Assembly (NCBI RefSeq): GCF_026967805.1
Contig: NZ_JAPVBG010000001.1
Coordinates: forward strand, 387,143-451,142
Direction of reading: 5' to 3'
Length of the DNA: 64,000 nucleotides
Origin: Blastococcus sp. VKM Ac-2987
Lineage (GTDB): Bacteria; Actinomycetota; Actinomycetes; Mycobacteriales; Geodermatophilaceae
Shown here: piece after piece, positions 50,952 to 60,891 of the stretch
How the letters are laid out: every line of letters starts with the position of its first letter
Position numbering within the stretch: the stretch's first letter is position 1
The notes under the pieces: generated by a model
What the model saw: the letters and a program-made list of their open reading frames with translations, nothing else
What the model was told of the DNA's origin: nothing
Database searches by the model: none
Position numbers and translations under genes: made by a program

Positions 50952-51836
50952 TCAGAGGAAGTCGCAGACCGTCCCGTCGGGCATCACGTGGACCAGCAGC
51001 TGGAACGGCTCGCCGTCGTCGAGCTCGAGGATGAACGTGGCCATGTCGGTGCCGGAGTCGGCCTGGTACTGCACCCCGTCGAACGTGCCGGTGGTGAAGC
51101 CCTGCCCGCCGAGGGTGTCGGTGTAGAAGTAGTCGCCGAGCACCTGCGCCGGGTCGCCACCGGCCGCCGCGGTGACGGACGCCTCCTGCACCTCGGCGCA
51201 GGAGAGGTCGTAGGCGGTCTGGAAGTCGCCCTGCCCCATCGCCTCCACCCAGGCGACCGCGACGTCGCCCGATCCGGCGTACTGGCCCCCGCTCGCCGGC
51301 ACCGGCTCGGCCAACCGGGCGCCGCCGGGCAGCTGGCCGGTACCGGTGCGCGGCGCTGGTGCGGCGGTCCCGGGCGGCTGCGCGATCGCCGAACTGGTCG
51401 GGGCGGTGGCCTGCGGAGCGGTGTCCCCGTCGCCGTCCTCGTCGCCGCCGTCGACGCTCAGCAGGATGGCGAGCAGGATGCCCAGCCCGGCCAGCAGCAG
51501 CGCTCCCGCGCCGGCGAGCCACGGCAGCAACTTCCGGGACTCCTCGGGCTCCGGCTCACCGAACGGCGGAGGACCGTAGCCGCCTGGCGGGTACCCCGGC
51601 CCACCCCCGGCCCCCGGGAGGCCGTGCTGCGGCGGCTGCCCGTACGCGGGCTGCCCGTAGGGCGGCTGCTGGCCGTAGGGCGGCTGCTGGCCGGGGGCCG
51701 CCCAGCCGTACTGCTGCCCGGGCGCGGGCTGCTGACCGTGCGGCGGCCAGCCCGGCCCACCCGCCGGAGCACTGCCCGGGCGGGAGGCGGGGTCGGGCGG
51801 GCCGGCGGGGCGGTCGCCCGGGGGCGGCTGGCTCAT
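50952..51836 (-). CDS. Pro/Gln/Gly-rich membrane protein with C-terminal extracytoplasmic domain
   Basis: This 294-aa protein has a long cytosolic N-terminus of PPYGQQ-type repeats (about 1-95), one TM helix (about 103-126) and an acidic/Thr/Pro linker. A ~120-residue domain with VAVAWVEAMGQGDFQTAYDLSC resembles DUF4878/NTF2-like domains and has two Cys. This build is common in actinobacteria and often lies near cell-wall or kinase genes. Function unknown. Confidence 0.78.
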   Translation of the reverse strand: MSQPPPGDRPAGPPDPASRPGSAPAGGPGWPPHGQQPAPGQQYGWAAPGQQPPYGQQPPYGQPAYGQPPQHGLPGAGGGPGYPPGGYGPPPFGEPEPEESRKLLPWLAGAGALLLAGLGILLAILLSVDGGDEDGDGDTAPQATAPTSSAIAQPPGTAAPAPRTGTGQLPGGARLAEPVPASGGQYAGSGDVAVAWVEAMGQGDFQTAYDLSCAEVQEASVTAAAGGDPAQVLGDYFYTDTLGGQGFTTGTFDGVQYQADSGTDMATFILELDDGEPFQLLVHVMPDGTVCDFL

Positions 51837-51976
51837 GGCGGACGTCCTTCTCGTGCACGCCGGGCGGGATCGGCCCGGAGGACCGGAAGGTACTCAGCCC
51901 TGGTCCGGCCGCCCACGGGGTTTCGCCCGACGTGGACCGCCCCGACGGAGTCGTGACCTGGAGTGGCCGGTCGACG

Positions 51977-52741
51977 TCAGGCGGTACCGAACCGGCGCTG
52001 CCGGGAGGCGAACTCCTCGCACGCCGACCACAGGTGCCGGCGGTCGAAATCGGGCCAGAGCGTGTCCAGGAAGACGAACTCGGCGTAGGCCGACTGCCAC
52101 AGCAGGAAGTTGCTGGTCCGGTTCTCCCCGGAGCTGCGCACGAACAGGTCGACGTCGGCCATGTCGGGCTCGTCCAGGAAGCGCGCGACGGTGTGCTCGT
52201 CGACCTTGTCCGGGTTCAGCCGGCCGGCCGCGACCTCGCGGGCGATGGCCGCGGCGGCGTCGGCGATCTCGGCCCGGCCCCCGTAGTTGACGCACATGGT
52301 GAGGGTCAGGACGTCGTTGTCCTTCGTCAGCTCCTCGGCGACCTCGAGCTCCCTGATCACCGAACGCCACAGCTTCGGCCGGCGTCCGGCCCAGCGCACC
52401 CGCACCCCGAGCTCGTGCATCTCGTCCCGGCGGCGGCGGATCACGTCCCGGTTGAACCCCATGAGGAAGCGCACCTCGTCGGGGCTGCGCCGCCAGTTCT
52501 CGGTGGAGAAGGCGTAGGCGCTGATCGCCTTCACGCCCAGCTCGATGGCCCCCTCGACGCAGTCGAACAGCGAGGACTCCCCCGCCTCGTGCCCGGCCGT
52601 GCGCGGCAGCCCGCGCTGCTTGGCCCAGCGGCCGTTGCCGTCCATGACGATGGCGATGTGCTGGGGCACCTTGTCCTTCGGCAGCTGGGGAGGCCGCGCG
52701 CCGGACGGGTGCGGATTCGGTGCCTTGACCTCACGCCTCAC
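51977..52741 (-). CDS. uppS: Isoprenyl transferase (cis-prenyl diphosphate synthase)
   Basis: This 254-aa enzyme adds isoprene units to make the polyprenyl lipid carrier of cell-wall synthesis. [20 protein letters not shown] holds the catalytic Asp and diphosphate-binding residues. The [33 protein letters not shown] and FLDTLWPDF blocks are all conserved. In mycobacteria the homologue makes decaprenyl diphosphate. Its start overlaps recO by 11 nt. Confidence 0.95.
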   Translation of the reverse strand: MRREVKAPNPHPSGARPPQLPKDKVPQHIAIVMDGNGRWAKQRGLPRTAGHEAGESSLFDCVEGAIELGVKAISAYAFSTENWRRSPDEVRFLMGFNRDVIRRRRDEMHELGVRVRWAGRRPKLWRSVIRELEVAEELTKDNDVLTLTMCVNYGGRAEIADAAAAIAREVAAGRLNPDKVDEHTVARFLDEPDMADVDLFVRSSGENRTSNFLLWQSAYAEFVFLDTLWPDFDRRHLWSACEEFASRQRRFGTA

Positions 52742-53525
52742 TGAGCAGGCTCACTTCCCGGCGGGGTGCCGACGGCTCGGTTCGATCGACCAGCGGCAGC
52801 GAGCGCAGCCCGCGCTCCAGGTGCCACTGCAGGAGGGCGGCCACCAGGCCGCTGCCCTCGCGCCGGTTGATGCCCTGGCTGGCCTCGGCCCGGCCCCAGT
52901 CGCCGGTCAGCAGCGCGTCGAGCAGCTCGATGGTGACCGGGCTGGGCATGGCCGACCCGGTGGGCCGGCAGGCGGGGCAGACGGTGCCGCCGGCGGGCAC
53001 GGAGAAGTGCCGGTGCGGGCCGGCCTCGCCGCAGCGCGCGCAGTCGGCCAGCGCCGGCTCCCAGCCGGCCACCGACATGGCCCGCAGCAGGAACGCATCG
53101 AGGACCAGCGGCGCGGGGTGGCTCTTCTCCCCCAGCGCGCGCAGCGCGCCGACCACGAGGAGGAACAGCCGCAGCGAGGGCTCCTTCTCCTCGGCGGTCA
53201 GCCGGTCGGCGGTCTCCAGCACGGCGGTGCCGGCGGTGTAGGCCGGGTAGTCGGCCACGACCTCCTGGCCGTAGGACCGGATCGACTCGGCCTGGCTGAC
53301 GATGTCCAGGTTGCGGCCGGTGTACAGCTGCAGGTCGACGTGGGTGAACGGTTCCAGCCGGGCGCCGAACTTGCTCTTGGTGCGGCGCACGCCCTTGGCC
53401 ACCGCCCGGACCTTGCCGTGCCGGCGGGTGAGCACCGTGACGATCCGGTCGGCCTCGCCCAGCTTCTGGGTGCGCAGGACGATGCCCTCGTCCCGGTACA
53501 GCGCCTTCGGGGTGTGCGCGCTCAT
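52731..53525 (-). CDS. recO: DNA repair protein RecO
   Basis: This 264-aa protein helps load RecA in gap repair. It has an N-terminal OB fold ([20 protein letters not shown]), a helical middle, and a zinc site formed by CARC and CPAC (about residues 161-184). Length is normal. ATG 53525 is 15 bp after the era stop. The 11-nt overlap with uppS suggests coupling. Confidence 0.93.
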   Translation of the reverse strand: MSAHTPKALYRDEGIVLRTQKLGEADRIVTVLTRRHGKVRAVAKGVRRTKSKFGARLEPFTHVDLQLYTGRNLDIVSQAESIRSYGQEVVADYPAYTAGTAVLETADRLTAEEKEPSLRLFLLVVGALRALGEKSHPAPLVLDAFLLRAMSVAGWEPALADCARCGEAGPHRHFSVPAGGTVCPACRPTGSAMPSPVTIELLDALLTGDWGRAEASQGINRREGSGLVAALLQWHLERGLRSLPLVDRTEPSAPRREVSLLSEA

Positions 53526-53539
53526 CGGTCGGCCGGCCC

Positions 53540-54454
53540 TCAGTACCCGAGCCGGTTGAGCTTCTTCGGGTCGTCCTGCCACTCACCGAGCACGGTGACG
53601 TGCAGCTCCAGGTGCACCCGGGCGCCCAGCAGCGTCTCCATGCCGGCCCGCGCCTCGGTGCCGATCGCCTTGATGATGTTCCCGCCCTTGCCCAGCAGCA
53701 TCGGCTTCTGGCTGGGCCGCTCGCAGTGCAGCAGCGCGTGCACCTCGACCAGCTCGCTGCCCGCGCGCTTGGGGTCGGGACGCCGGTTCAGCTCCTCGAC
53801 GGTGACCGCGAGGGAGTGCGGCACCTCCTGGCGCACCTTCTCCAGCGCGGCCTCGCGGATCAGCTCGGCGATCTGCCGCTCGACGTCCTCGTCGGTCGTC
53901 TGCTCCTCCGGGTACAGCGCCGGCCCCTCCGGGAGCAGCTTGATCAGCAGGTCCTCGAGCAGCTCGACCTGGTCGCCCCCGACCGCGCTCACCGGCACCA
54001 CCTCGGTGGCCTCGACCAGCCGGCTGGCGGCCATCAGCTGCTCGGCGACCTGCACCTTGTGCGCGGCGTCGGTCTTCGTGACCACCACGACCACCGGCGC
54101 CTTCACGTCGGCGAGCTGGCGGGCGATGAACTTGTCACCGGTGCCGACCGGCTGGTCGGCGGGGATGCAGAAGACGATCACGTCGACGTCGGAGAGGGTG
54201 TCGCGGACGACGTCGTTGAGCCGCTTGCCCAGCAGGCTCTTGGGCTTGTGCAGCCCCGGGGTGTCGACCAGCACGATCTGCCCGCCCGGCCGGTGGACGA
54301 CGCCGCGGATGGCGTGCCGCGTCGTCTGCGGGCGGTTGCTGACGATGCCGACCTTCTCGCCGACCATCGCGTTGGTCAGCGTGGTCTTGCCGGCGTTGGG
54401 GCGCCCGACCAGCGCGACGAAGCCACTGCGGTAGGGCTGGTCAGGGACGGTCAC
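53540..54454 (-). CDS. era: GTPase Era
   Basis: This 304-aa GTPase helps 30S ribosome assembly. G1 [10 protein letters not shown]3 DTPGLHKP and G4 TKTD are present. The C-terminal KH domain has the [13 protein letters not shown] loop. Start GTG 54454 gives the normal length; ATG 54484 would add ten residues with a weaker site. The gene sits in the usual phoH-ybeY-CNNM-CDA-like-era neighbourhood, though two small genes intervene. Confidence 0.94.
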   Translation of the reverse strand: MTVPDQPYRSGFVALVGRPNAGKTTLTNAMVGEKVGIVSNRPQTTRHAIRGVVHRPGGQIVLVDTPGLHKPKSLLGKRLNDVVRDTLSDVDVIVFCIPADQPVGTGDKFIARQLADVKAPVVVVVTKTDAAHKVQVAEQLMAASRLVEATEVVPVSAVGGDQVELLEDLLIKLLPEGPALYPEEQTTDEDVERQIAELIREAALEKVRQEVPHSLAVTVEELNRRPDPKRAGSELVEVHALLHCERPSQKPMLLGKGGNIIKAIGTEARAGMETLLGARVHLELHVTVLGEWQDDPKKLNRLGY

Positions 54455-54527
54455 GGCCGCCAGTCTCCCACCGGCGGCCGACATCCCCGCGCGCCGGACT
54501 CCCGACGCGCTCCCCGCGGCGCGGCGG

Positions 54528-54728
54528 TCAGGACCAGGGACTGCCGATCCGGTCGCGGCGGGTGGCCGCGAGCCGGCCGAGCACGCGGACGCCGGCCACC
54601 ACGTCGCCGGTCAGCCGGTGCCCGGCCTCGGCCCAGGAGCGGGCCGGCTCGCGGGCGGGTCCGGCGGTGGGGCGGCCCAGCGACCGCAGGGCGAGCACGA
54701 GCAGGAGGAGGAACAGCAGCGTCGTCAC
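54528..54728 (-). CDS. Small single-TM hypothetical protein
   Basis: This 66-aa protein starts with a Leu-rich helix (TLLFLLLLVLALRSLG) and has a basic, partly helical tail. GTG 54728 follows GGAGGGTCGGGGGT. No family recognised. It lies between era and a divergent membrane protein gene. Confidence 0.5.
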   Translation of the reverse strand: MTTLLFLLLLVLALRSLGRPTAGPAREPARSWAEAGHRLTGDVVAGVRVLGRLAATRRDRIGSPWS

Positions 54729-54853
54729 ACCCCCGACCCTCCGCCGTCCGCGCTCGTCAGAGAAGTGGCAGGAGCGACCGCGTGCGCAAGAAACCTGCCA
54801 GCGCGCCGGACGTCGCACGGACCTCGGGCCGGAGCCCGGGGCGGCGGGCTGGG

Positions 54854-55453
54854 ATGATCGCCGTCGTGCCAGGACGAGAGCGGAACCGGTCGCGGCCGCC
54901 CCGGACCGCGGCGGACCGCGAGCGGCGGCTGCACGTGGAGCAGGTGCACGGCCACCGCTTCGTCGTCGGCTGGGGGCCCAAGCGCTCGGCGACCGTCGTC
55001 CCCGCTCCGCTGCGCTACTGGCAGTACCGGCCCGGTGGCCTGGTGGCGCTCGCCCTGGCCGTGGCGGTCGTCGTGGTCTGGGTGGCGCTGTTCGCCTGGC
55101 TCGGGGGCGAGTCAGCCGCCTGGGAGGAGCTGCCGCTGGCGCTGGTCGCGGGCGTCGTCGTGTACGCCGTGAACACCCGCCGGACGACCGTCTCCGACCA
55201 CGGGCTCTCGTTCGACGTCGCCGGCAGCCGCACCGACCCGTCCGCCGTGATCCCGTCGGTGCTGGTGCAGGCGGTGCGCACCGGCCGGCCGCCGGCCGGC
55301 TGGCCGCAGCCGGAGAAGCGGGGCGGGTGGTGGCCGGGCCGCACCCGGGTCGCGGTCCGGTACCTGACCGACGACGGCGAGCAGGCGCTCACCCTGTGGG
55401 CGCGCGACCCGGAGGCCCTCGCGGACGCCCTCGGCGTCCCGCTGACCCGCTAG
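54854..55453 (+). CDS. Two-TM hypothetical protein
   Basis: This 199-aa protein has a basic N-terminus and two TM helices (about 65-85 and 93-108). A cytosolic beta-rich domain with SDHGLSFDVAG and VAVRYLTDDGEQALTLWARDP follows, like small bacterial PH-type domains (DUF3093-like). It is on the opposite strand to its neighbours and its stop overlaps the stop of the CDA-like gene. ATG 54854 or GTG 54866 may be the start. Confidence 0.72.
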   Translation: MIAVVPGRERNRSRPPRTAADRERRLHVEQVHGHRFVVGWGPKRSATVVPAPLRYWQYRPGGLVALALAVAVVVVWVALFAWLGGESAAWEELPLALVAGVVVYAVNTRRTTVSDHGLSFDVAGSRTDPSAVIPSVLVQAVRTGRPPAGWPQPEKRGGWWPGRTRVAVRYLTDDGEQALTLWARDPEALADALGVPLTR

Positions 55454-55782
55454 ACCGAGGCCCGCAGCACCCCGTCGGGGCCGGCCAGGTGCACCGGAGC
55501 GGTGGGCGTGAGGTCGCGGACGGCGGCCAGCCCCTCCTGCTCCACGGCGTCGGCGGCGGAGACGACCACGGCGGCCTCCAGCCCCTCCACCCCGCTGGAG
55601 ACGGCGGCCGCGACGGCGGCCTGCAGCGCCGACAGCCGGAGCGAGGGCAGCGCCACGCTCGCCGCCACGTAGGTGCGGCCGTCGGTGTCGCGCACCGCCG
55701 CGCCCTCGGCGGCGCCGGTGCGGCCGCGCGCCGACCGGGCCAGGGTGACGAGCTTCGCGTCCTCGGGGTGCAGTTCAGCCAC
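55450..55782 (-). CDS. Cytidine deaminase-like protein lacking zinc ligands
   Basis: This 110-aa protein is the short CDA-like protein that lies between the CNNM-type gene and era in many actinobacteria. The N-terminal DAKLVTLARSARGRTGAAEGAAV resembles the start of cytidine deaminases, but the HAE and PCxxC zinc motifs are both absent. It is therefore unlikely to deaminate cytidine. The position suggests a role in the surrounding translation or ribosome-related operon. Confidence 0.78.
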   Translation of the reverse strand: MAELHPEDAKLVTLARSARGRTGAAEGAAVRDTDGRTYVAASVALPSLRLSALQAAVAAAVSSGVEGLEAAVVVSAADAVEQEGLAAVRDLTPTAPVHLAGPDGVLRASV

Positions 55783-55788
55783 GGGGCG

Positions 55789-57144
55789 TCAGCCTTCCAC
55801 GGCGGCGGGCAGCTCCGCGCGGGTGGCCCCCGACGGCTGCTGCTCGTCGGTGTCCTCGTCGCCGTCCTCCGACGGCTCGGGCAGCCGGCACACCAGCAGG
55901 GTGTCGATCCGGTTGCGCCGGCCCCCGGTGCTCTCGGCGACCAGGCGCAGGCCGCCGACCTCGGCGGAGGCGCCCTCGATGGGCACCCGGCCGAGCTCGC
56001 GGGCGAGCAGCCCGCCGACGGTCTCGACGTCGTCGGTCTCGGGCAGCTCCACGGTGAACAGCTGCGCGAGGTCCTGCACCGGCAGGCGGGCGGTGATCCG
56101 CATTGAGCCGTCGTCGAGCTGCTCGACCTCGGGCCGCTGGAACCGGTCGTGCTCGTCGGCGATCTCGCCGACGATCTCCTCGAGGATGTCCTCGATGGTC
56201 ACCAACCCGGCGAAGCCGCCGTACTCGTCGACCACGATCGCGATGTGGATCCGCTGCGCCTGCATGTCGCGGAGCAGCTCGTCGACCGGCTTGGACTCCG
56301 GCACGAACGTCGGGGTGCGCATCAGCTCCTCGACGCGGGGGCCGCGCTGGTCGGCGCTGTGCTGCGACCGGCGGACGAGGTCCTTGAGGTAGACGACGCC
56401 GACGACGTCGTCGACGTTCTCGCCGATGACCGGGATCCGGCTGAAGCCGCTGCGCAGCGCGAGCGCGAGGGCCTGGCGGACGGTCTTGGTTCGCTCTATC
56501 CAGACGACGTCGGTGCGCGGCACCATCACCTCGCGGGCGATCGTGTCGCCGAGCTCGAACACCGAGTGGATCATGTTCCGCTCGCCGGACTCCACGACGC
56601 CGCGCTCCTCGGCCATGTCGACCAGCTCGCGCAGCTCCACCTCCGAGGAGAACGGGCCGTCGCGGAAGCCGCGCCCGGGGGTGATCGCGTTGCCGACGAG
56701 GATCAGCAGGGTGGCGACCGGGCCGAGGACCCGGCCGAGCAGCCGGACGATGCCGGCCGTGGCCAGCGCGGTGCCGTAGGCGTGCTGGCGGCCGAGCGTG
56801 CGGGGGCCGACGCCGACCAGCACGTAGCTGACCACCGTCATGACCCCGGCCGCGCCCAGGACCGCCTGCAGCGTGCTGTCCCACAGGTCGAAGAACAGCA
56901 GCGCCACGATGACCGCGGAGAGCATCTCGCAGACGATGCGCAGCAGCAGGAGCAGCGAGACGTGCCGCGCCCGCTCGGCGACGACCTCCTCCAGGGCGGC
57001 CGCCCGCTTCACGCCGTCCCGGCGCAGCTCCTCCACGCGGGCCTTCGAGACCCGCTGGAGGGCCGCCTCCATCGCGCCGAACAGGCCGGCGAGCGGGACC
57101 AGGAGGACGGCGATCGCCAGGCTGGTGATCGCGCTGGCGCTCAT
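55789..57144 (-). CDS. CNNM/CorC-type (hemolysin family) membrane protein with CBS domains
   Basis: This 451-aa protein has an N-terminal DUF21 membrane domain with about four TM helices (1-160) and a CBS pair (about 200-320: [52 protein letters not shown]). A C-terminal CorC_HlyC domain (about 335-420) follows. Family members move or sense Mg2+ or Co2+. Its ATG overlaps the ybeY stop by 4 nt, in the conserved phoH-ybeY-CNNM order. Confidence 0.92.
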   Translation of the reverse strand: MSASAITSLAIAVLLVPLAGLFGAMEAALQRVSKARVEELRRDGVKRAAALEEVVAERARHVSLLLLLRIVCEMLSAVIVALLFFDLWDSTLQAVLGAAGVMTVVSYVLVGVGPRTLGRQHAYGTALATAGIVRLLGRVLGPVATLLILVGNAITPGRGFRDGPFSSEVELRELVDMAEERGVVESGERNMIHSVFELGDTIAREVMVPRTDVVWIERTKTVRQALALALRSGFSRIPVIGENVDDVVGVVYLKDLVRRSQHSADQRGPRVEELMRTPTFVPESKPVDELLRDMQAQRIHIAIVVDEYGGFAGLVTIEDILEEIVGEIADEHDRFQRPEVEQLDDGSMRITARLPVQDLAQLFTVELPETDDVETVGGLLARELGRVPIEGASAEVGGLRLVAESTGGRRNRIDTLLVCRLPEPSEDGDEDTDEQQPSGATRAELPAAVEG

Positions 57145-57644
57145 CGGGGACCGGGCTCCTGCCTTGCCGGCGCACCGGTCACCGGCTCGCGGGGAGCGGC
57201 GCGCCAGGCATCGATGAGCGTCGACTGGAGACCGAACATCTCCTTCTCCTCGTCGGGCTCCATGTGGTCGTACCCGAGCAGGTGCAGCACGCCGTGGGTG
57301 GCCAGCAGCACCAGCTCGTCGTCCATCGTGTGACCGGCGGCCCGGGCCTGGCGGACGGCGACGGCGGGGCACAGCACGATGTCGCCGAGCAGCGCGGGGC
57401 CGGGCTCGGGGTCGTCGGGCCGCCCGGTGTCGAACTCGTCCATGGGGAAGGCCAGCACGTCGGTGGGGCCCTTCTCGCCCATCCACCGCTCGTGCAGGCT
57501 GCTCATGTAGTCGACGTCGACGCACAGCACCGACAGCTCGGCCATCGGGTTGACCTTCATCTCGCCGAGGACGAACCGGCAGATGCCGGCCAGCTCGGCC
57601 TCGTCGACGGCGATCTCGGACTCGTTGGAGACCTCGACGGGCAC
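57141..57644 (-). CDS. ybeY: Endoribonuclease YbeY
   Basis: This 167-aa metalloprotein acts in 16S rRNA 3' processing and ribosome quality control. The zinc motif [11 protein letters not shown] is intact, and [16 protein letters not shown] is conserved. GTG 57644 is 5 nt after the phoH stop. The C-terminal ~20 residues are a variable Pro/Arg tail. It overlaps the CNNM gene start by 4 nt. Confidence 0.94.
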   Translation of the reverse strand: MPVEVSNESEIAVDEAELAGICRFVLGEMKVNPMAELSVLCVDVDYMSSLHERWMGEKGPTDVLAFPMDEFDTGRPDDPEPGPALLGDIVLCPAVAVRQARAAGHTMDDELVLLATHGVLHLLGYDHMEPDEEKEMFGLQSTLIDAWRAAPREPVTGAPARQEPGPR

Positions 57645-57649
57645 GGCGG

Positions 57650-58789
<1,140 letters not shown>

Positions 58790-58898
58790 GAACCCTCGAC
58801 CCTGCCTTCCTGCGACGGCGAAGTGCGGGGACCCGCACCGATGACCCGGTCGACTCTACCCGCGCGCGCCGACCCGAATCCCGGCTCGCCCGTCCGGG

Positions 58899-59720
58899 TC
58901 AGCGGCCGGTGTACGTGGCCTTCCCCGGCCCGTCGGTCAGGAAGGACGCGACCGCGCCGCGCAGGTCGTCGGTGGCGAACAGCGGCCCGGAAAGCTCCGG
59001 CACCCGGGCGTCGGCCGCGCGGGCCCCCTCGCGGACGGCGATGCTCGCCAGCTGCTTGGTCGCCGCGTGCGCCACGGTGGGGCCGGCGGCGACCCGGTGC
59101 GCGTACGCGCGGGCCGCCTCGGCGAAGCCCTCGTCCGGCAGCACCCGGTTCACCACGTTCCAGCGCTCGAGCACGGCGGCCGGGTAGCGCTCACCGGTGT
59201 AGACGAGCTCCTTGGCCCGGGCGGGCCCGGCGCGCTCGGCCAGCCGCTGCGGCCCGCCCATCGAGGGCGTGAGACCCACGACGATCTCGACCAGGCCGAA
59301 GGACGCCTTCTCCGCGGCCAGGAGGATGTCGCAGGAGAGCGCCAGCTCGAAGGCGGCGGTCAGGCACAGGCCGTGCGCGGCGAAGACGGTCGGGACCGGC
59401 AGGTCCTCGAACGTGTTGGCCACCCGCAGCAGCCGCTCCCACAGCTCCCCGCCGACCCGGGCCGGCTCGGGGCCCTCGGCGATGTCGCGGAAGTAGGTCA
59501 CGTCGACCCCGCCGGAGACCACCTTGCCGCGCGCCTCGACCAGCACCGCGCGGGCCCGGTCGGCCCGCGACGGATCGGTCAGGGCCACCAGCTCGCCGGC
59601 CACCGTCTCCATCGCGTCGAACGTCGCGGCGTCGAAGAGGTTGAGCGGCGGGTTGTCCAGGACGACGACGGCGACGTCCCCGTCGCGCTCGATGCGGAGG
59701 GGTGCGGTGCTCTCGGCCAT
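58899..59720 (-). CDS. Enoyl-CoA hydratase/isomerase family protein
   Basis: This 273-aa protein has the crotonase fold: VVLDNPPLNLFDAAT, VVSGGVDVTYF at the oxyanion-hole region, and the AAHGLCLTAAFELALSCDI block. VSGGVD replaces the more common SAGAD, and FGLVEIVVGLTPSMGGPQRL follows as usual. The residue pattern does not clearly show both catalytic Glu of true hydratases. It acts on an acyl-CoA in the cytosol; the substrate is unknown. Confidence 0.87.
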   Translation of the reverse strand: MAESTAPLRIERDGDVAVVVLDNPPLNLFDAATFDAMETVAGELVALTDPSRADRARAVLVEARGKVVSGGVDVTYFRDIAEGPEPARVGGELWERLLRVANTFEDLPVPTVFAAHGLCLTAAFELALSCDILLAAEKASFGLVEIVVGLTPSMGGPQRLAERAGPARAKELVYTGERYPAAVLERWNVVNRVLPDEGFAEAARAYAHRVAAGPTVAHAATKQLASIAVREGARAADARVPELSGPLFATDDLRGAVASFLTDGPGKATYTGR

Positions 59721-59781
59721 GCCCCCACCCTCTCAGCCTCCCACTCGAGCCGCAGCCACGGCCGTCCCGGAGGGCGCCCGC

Positions 59782-60141
59782 TCAGCCGGGCGGCCAGCCG
59801 AGTTCGCGGCCGCCGAGCACGTGCAGGTGGACGTGGTGGACGGTCTGCCCGGCGGCCGGACCGGTGTTCGCCACCAGCCGGTAGCCGGGCTCGGCGCCGT
59901 CGCCGGCGACCAGGCCCTCCTGCCGGGCCACCGCGTGCGCGGCGGCGACGACCTCGCCCATCAGCGCCGGGTCCTTCTCGGCCAGGGCACCGGCGGTCGG
60001 GTGGTGGTCGGTGGGGATGACCAGCACGTGCGTCGCGGCCTGCGGATTGATGTCGCGGAAGGCCAGCACCCGGTCGGTGCGGTGGACGACGTCGGCGGGG
60101 ATCTCACCGGCGACCATGCGGCAGAACAGGCAGTCGGTCAC
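59782..60141 (-). CDS. HIT (histidine triad) family nucleotide hydrolase
   Basis: This 119-aa protein has the N-terminal CLFCRMVAGEIPADVV block and the active-site triad HHVHLHVLGG. It is of the HinT type, which hydrolyses nucleoside phosphoramidates. Length is normal. It lies between the Liv cluster and the enoyl-CoA hydratase gene on the same strand. Confidence 0.92.
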   Translation of the reverse strand: MTDCLFCRMVAGEIPADVVHRTDRVLAFRDINPQAATHVLVIPTDHHPTAGALAEKDPALMGEVVAAAHAVARQEGLVAGDGAEPGYRLVANTGPAAGQTVHHVHLHVLGGRELGWPPG

Positions 60142-60168
60142 GCCGCCGACCCTAACCGGGCCGGGCCG

Positions 60169-60891
60169 TCAGCCGCCGCTCTCGACGCCGAGGTAGGCCT
60201 GCACGATGCGCTCGTCGGCGAGCAGCTCCCCGGCCGGCCCGGCGTGCACGACCTCGCCGCTCTGCAGCACGTACCCGTGGTCGGCGGCGCGCAGCGCCCG
60301 GCGGGCGTTCTGCTCCACCAGCACGACGGTCGTCCCCGAGGCGCGGATCTCCTCGATGACGCGGAACACCTCGTCGACGATCTTGGGGGCCAGGCCCATC
60401 GACGGCTCGTCCATGAGCATCACCGTCGGCTCCGCCACCAGGGCGCGCGCGATGGCGAGCATCTGCTGCTCGCCGCCGGACAGCGCACCGGCCGGCAGCG
60501 CCCGCCGCTCGGCCAGCACCGGGAACCGGTCGTACATCGCGTCCACCGAGCGGGCACCGCCGGCCCCCGAGTGCCACGTGCCCATCTGGAGGTTCTCCTC
60601 GATGGTGAGCGTGGCGAGGATCTGCCGGCCCTCGGGCACCTGCACCAGCCCCCGGCCCACCAGCTTGTGCGCCGGGGTCCGGGTGATGTCCTGGCCCTCG
60701 AAGGTGATCCGCCCACCGGCCGGCCGCAGCATGCCCGAGACGGCGTTGATGACCGAGGACTTGCCGGCCCCGTTCGCCCCGACCAGCGTCACCAGCGAGC
60801 CCTGCTCGGCCCGGAAGGAGACGTCCCGCACCGCCTCGACCCGGCCGTAGGTCACCCGCAGGTCCTCCACGGTGAGGATCGGGTCGCTCAT
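60169..60891 (-). CDS. livF: Branched-chain amino acid ABC transporter ATP-binding protein LivF
   Basis: This 240-aa ATPase has Walker A GANGAGKS, signature LSGGEQQ, Walker B VMLMDEPSMGLAP and the LivF-type VPEGRQILATLTIEENL block. It powers uptake of branched-chain amino acids or related compounds together with LivG, LivH and LivM. Its start overlaps the livMG stop by 4 nt. Confidence 0.94.
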   Translation of the reverse strand: MSDPILTVEDLRVTYGRVEAVRDVSFRAEQGSLVTLVGANGAGKSSVINAVSGMLRPAGGRITFEGQDITRTPAHKLVGRGLVQVPEGRQILATLTIEENLQMGTWHSGAGGARSVDAMYDRFPVLAERRALPAGALSGGEQQMLAIARALVAEPTVMLMDEPSMGLAPKIVDEVFRVIEEIRASGTTVVLVEQNARRALRAADHGYVLQSGEVVHAGPAGELLADERIVQAYLGVESGG

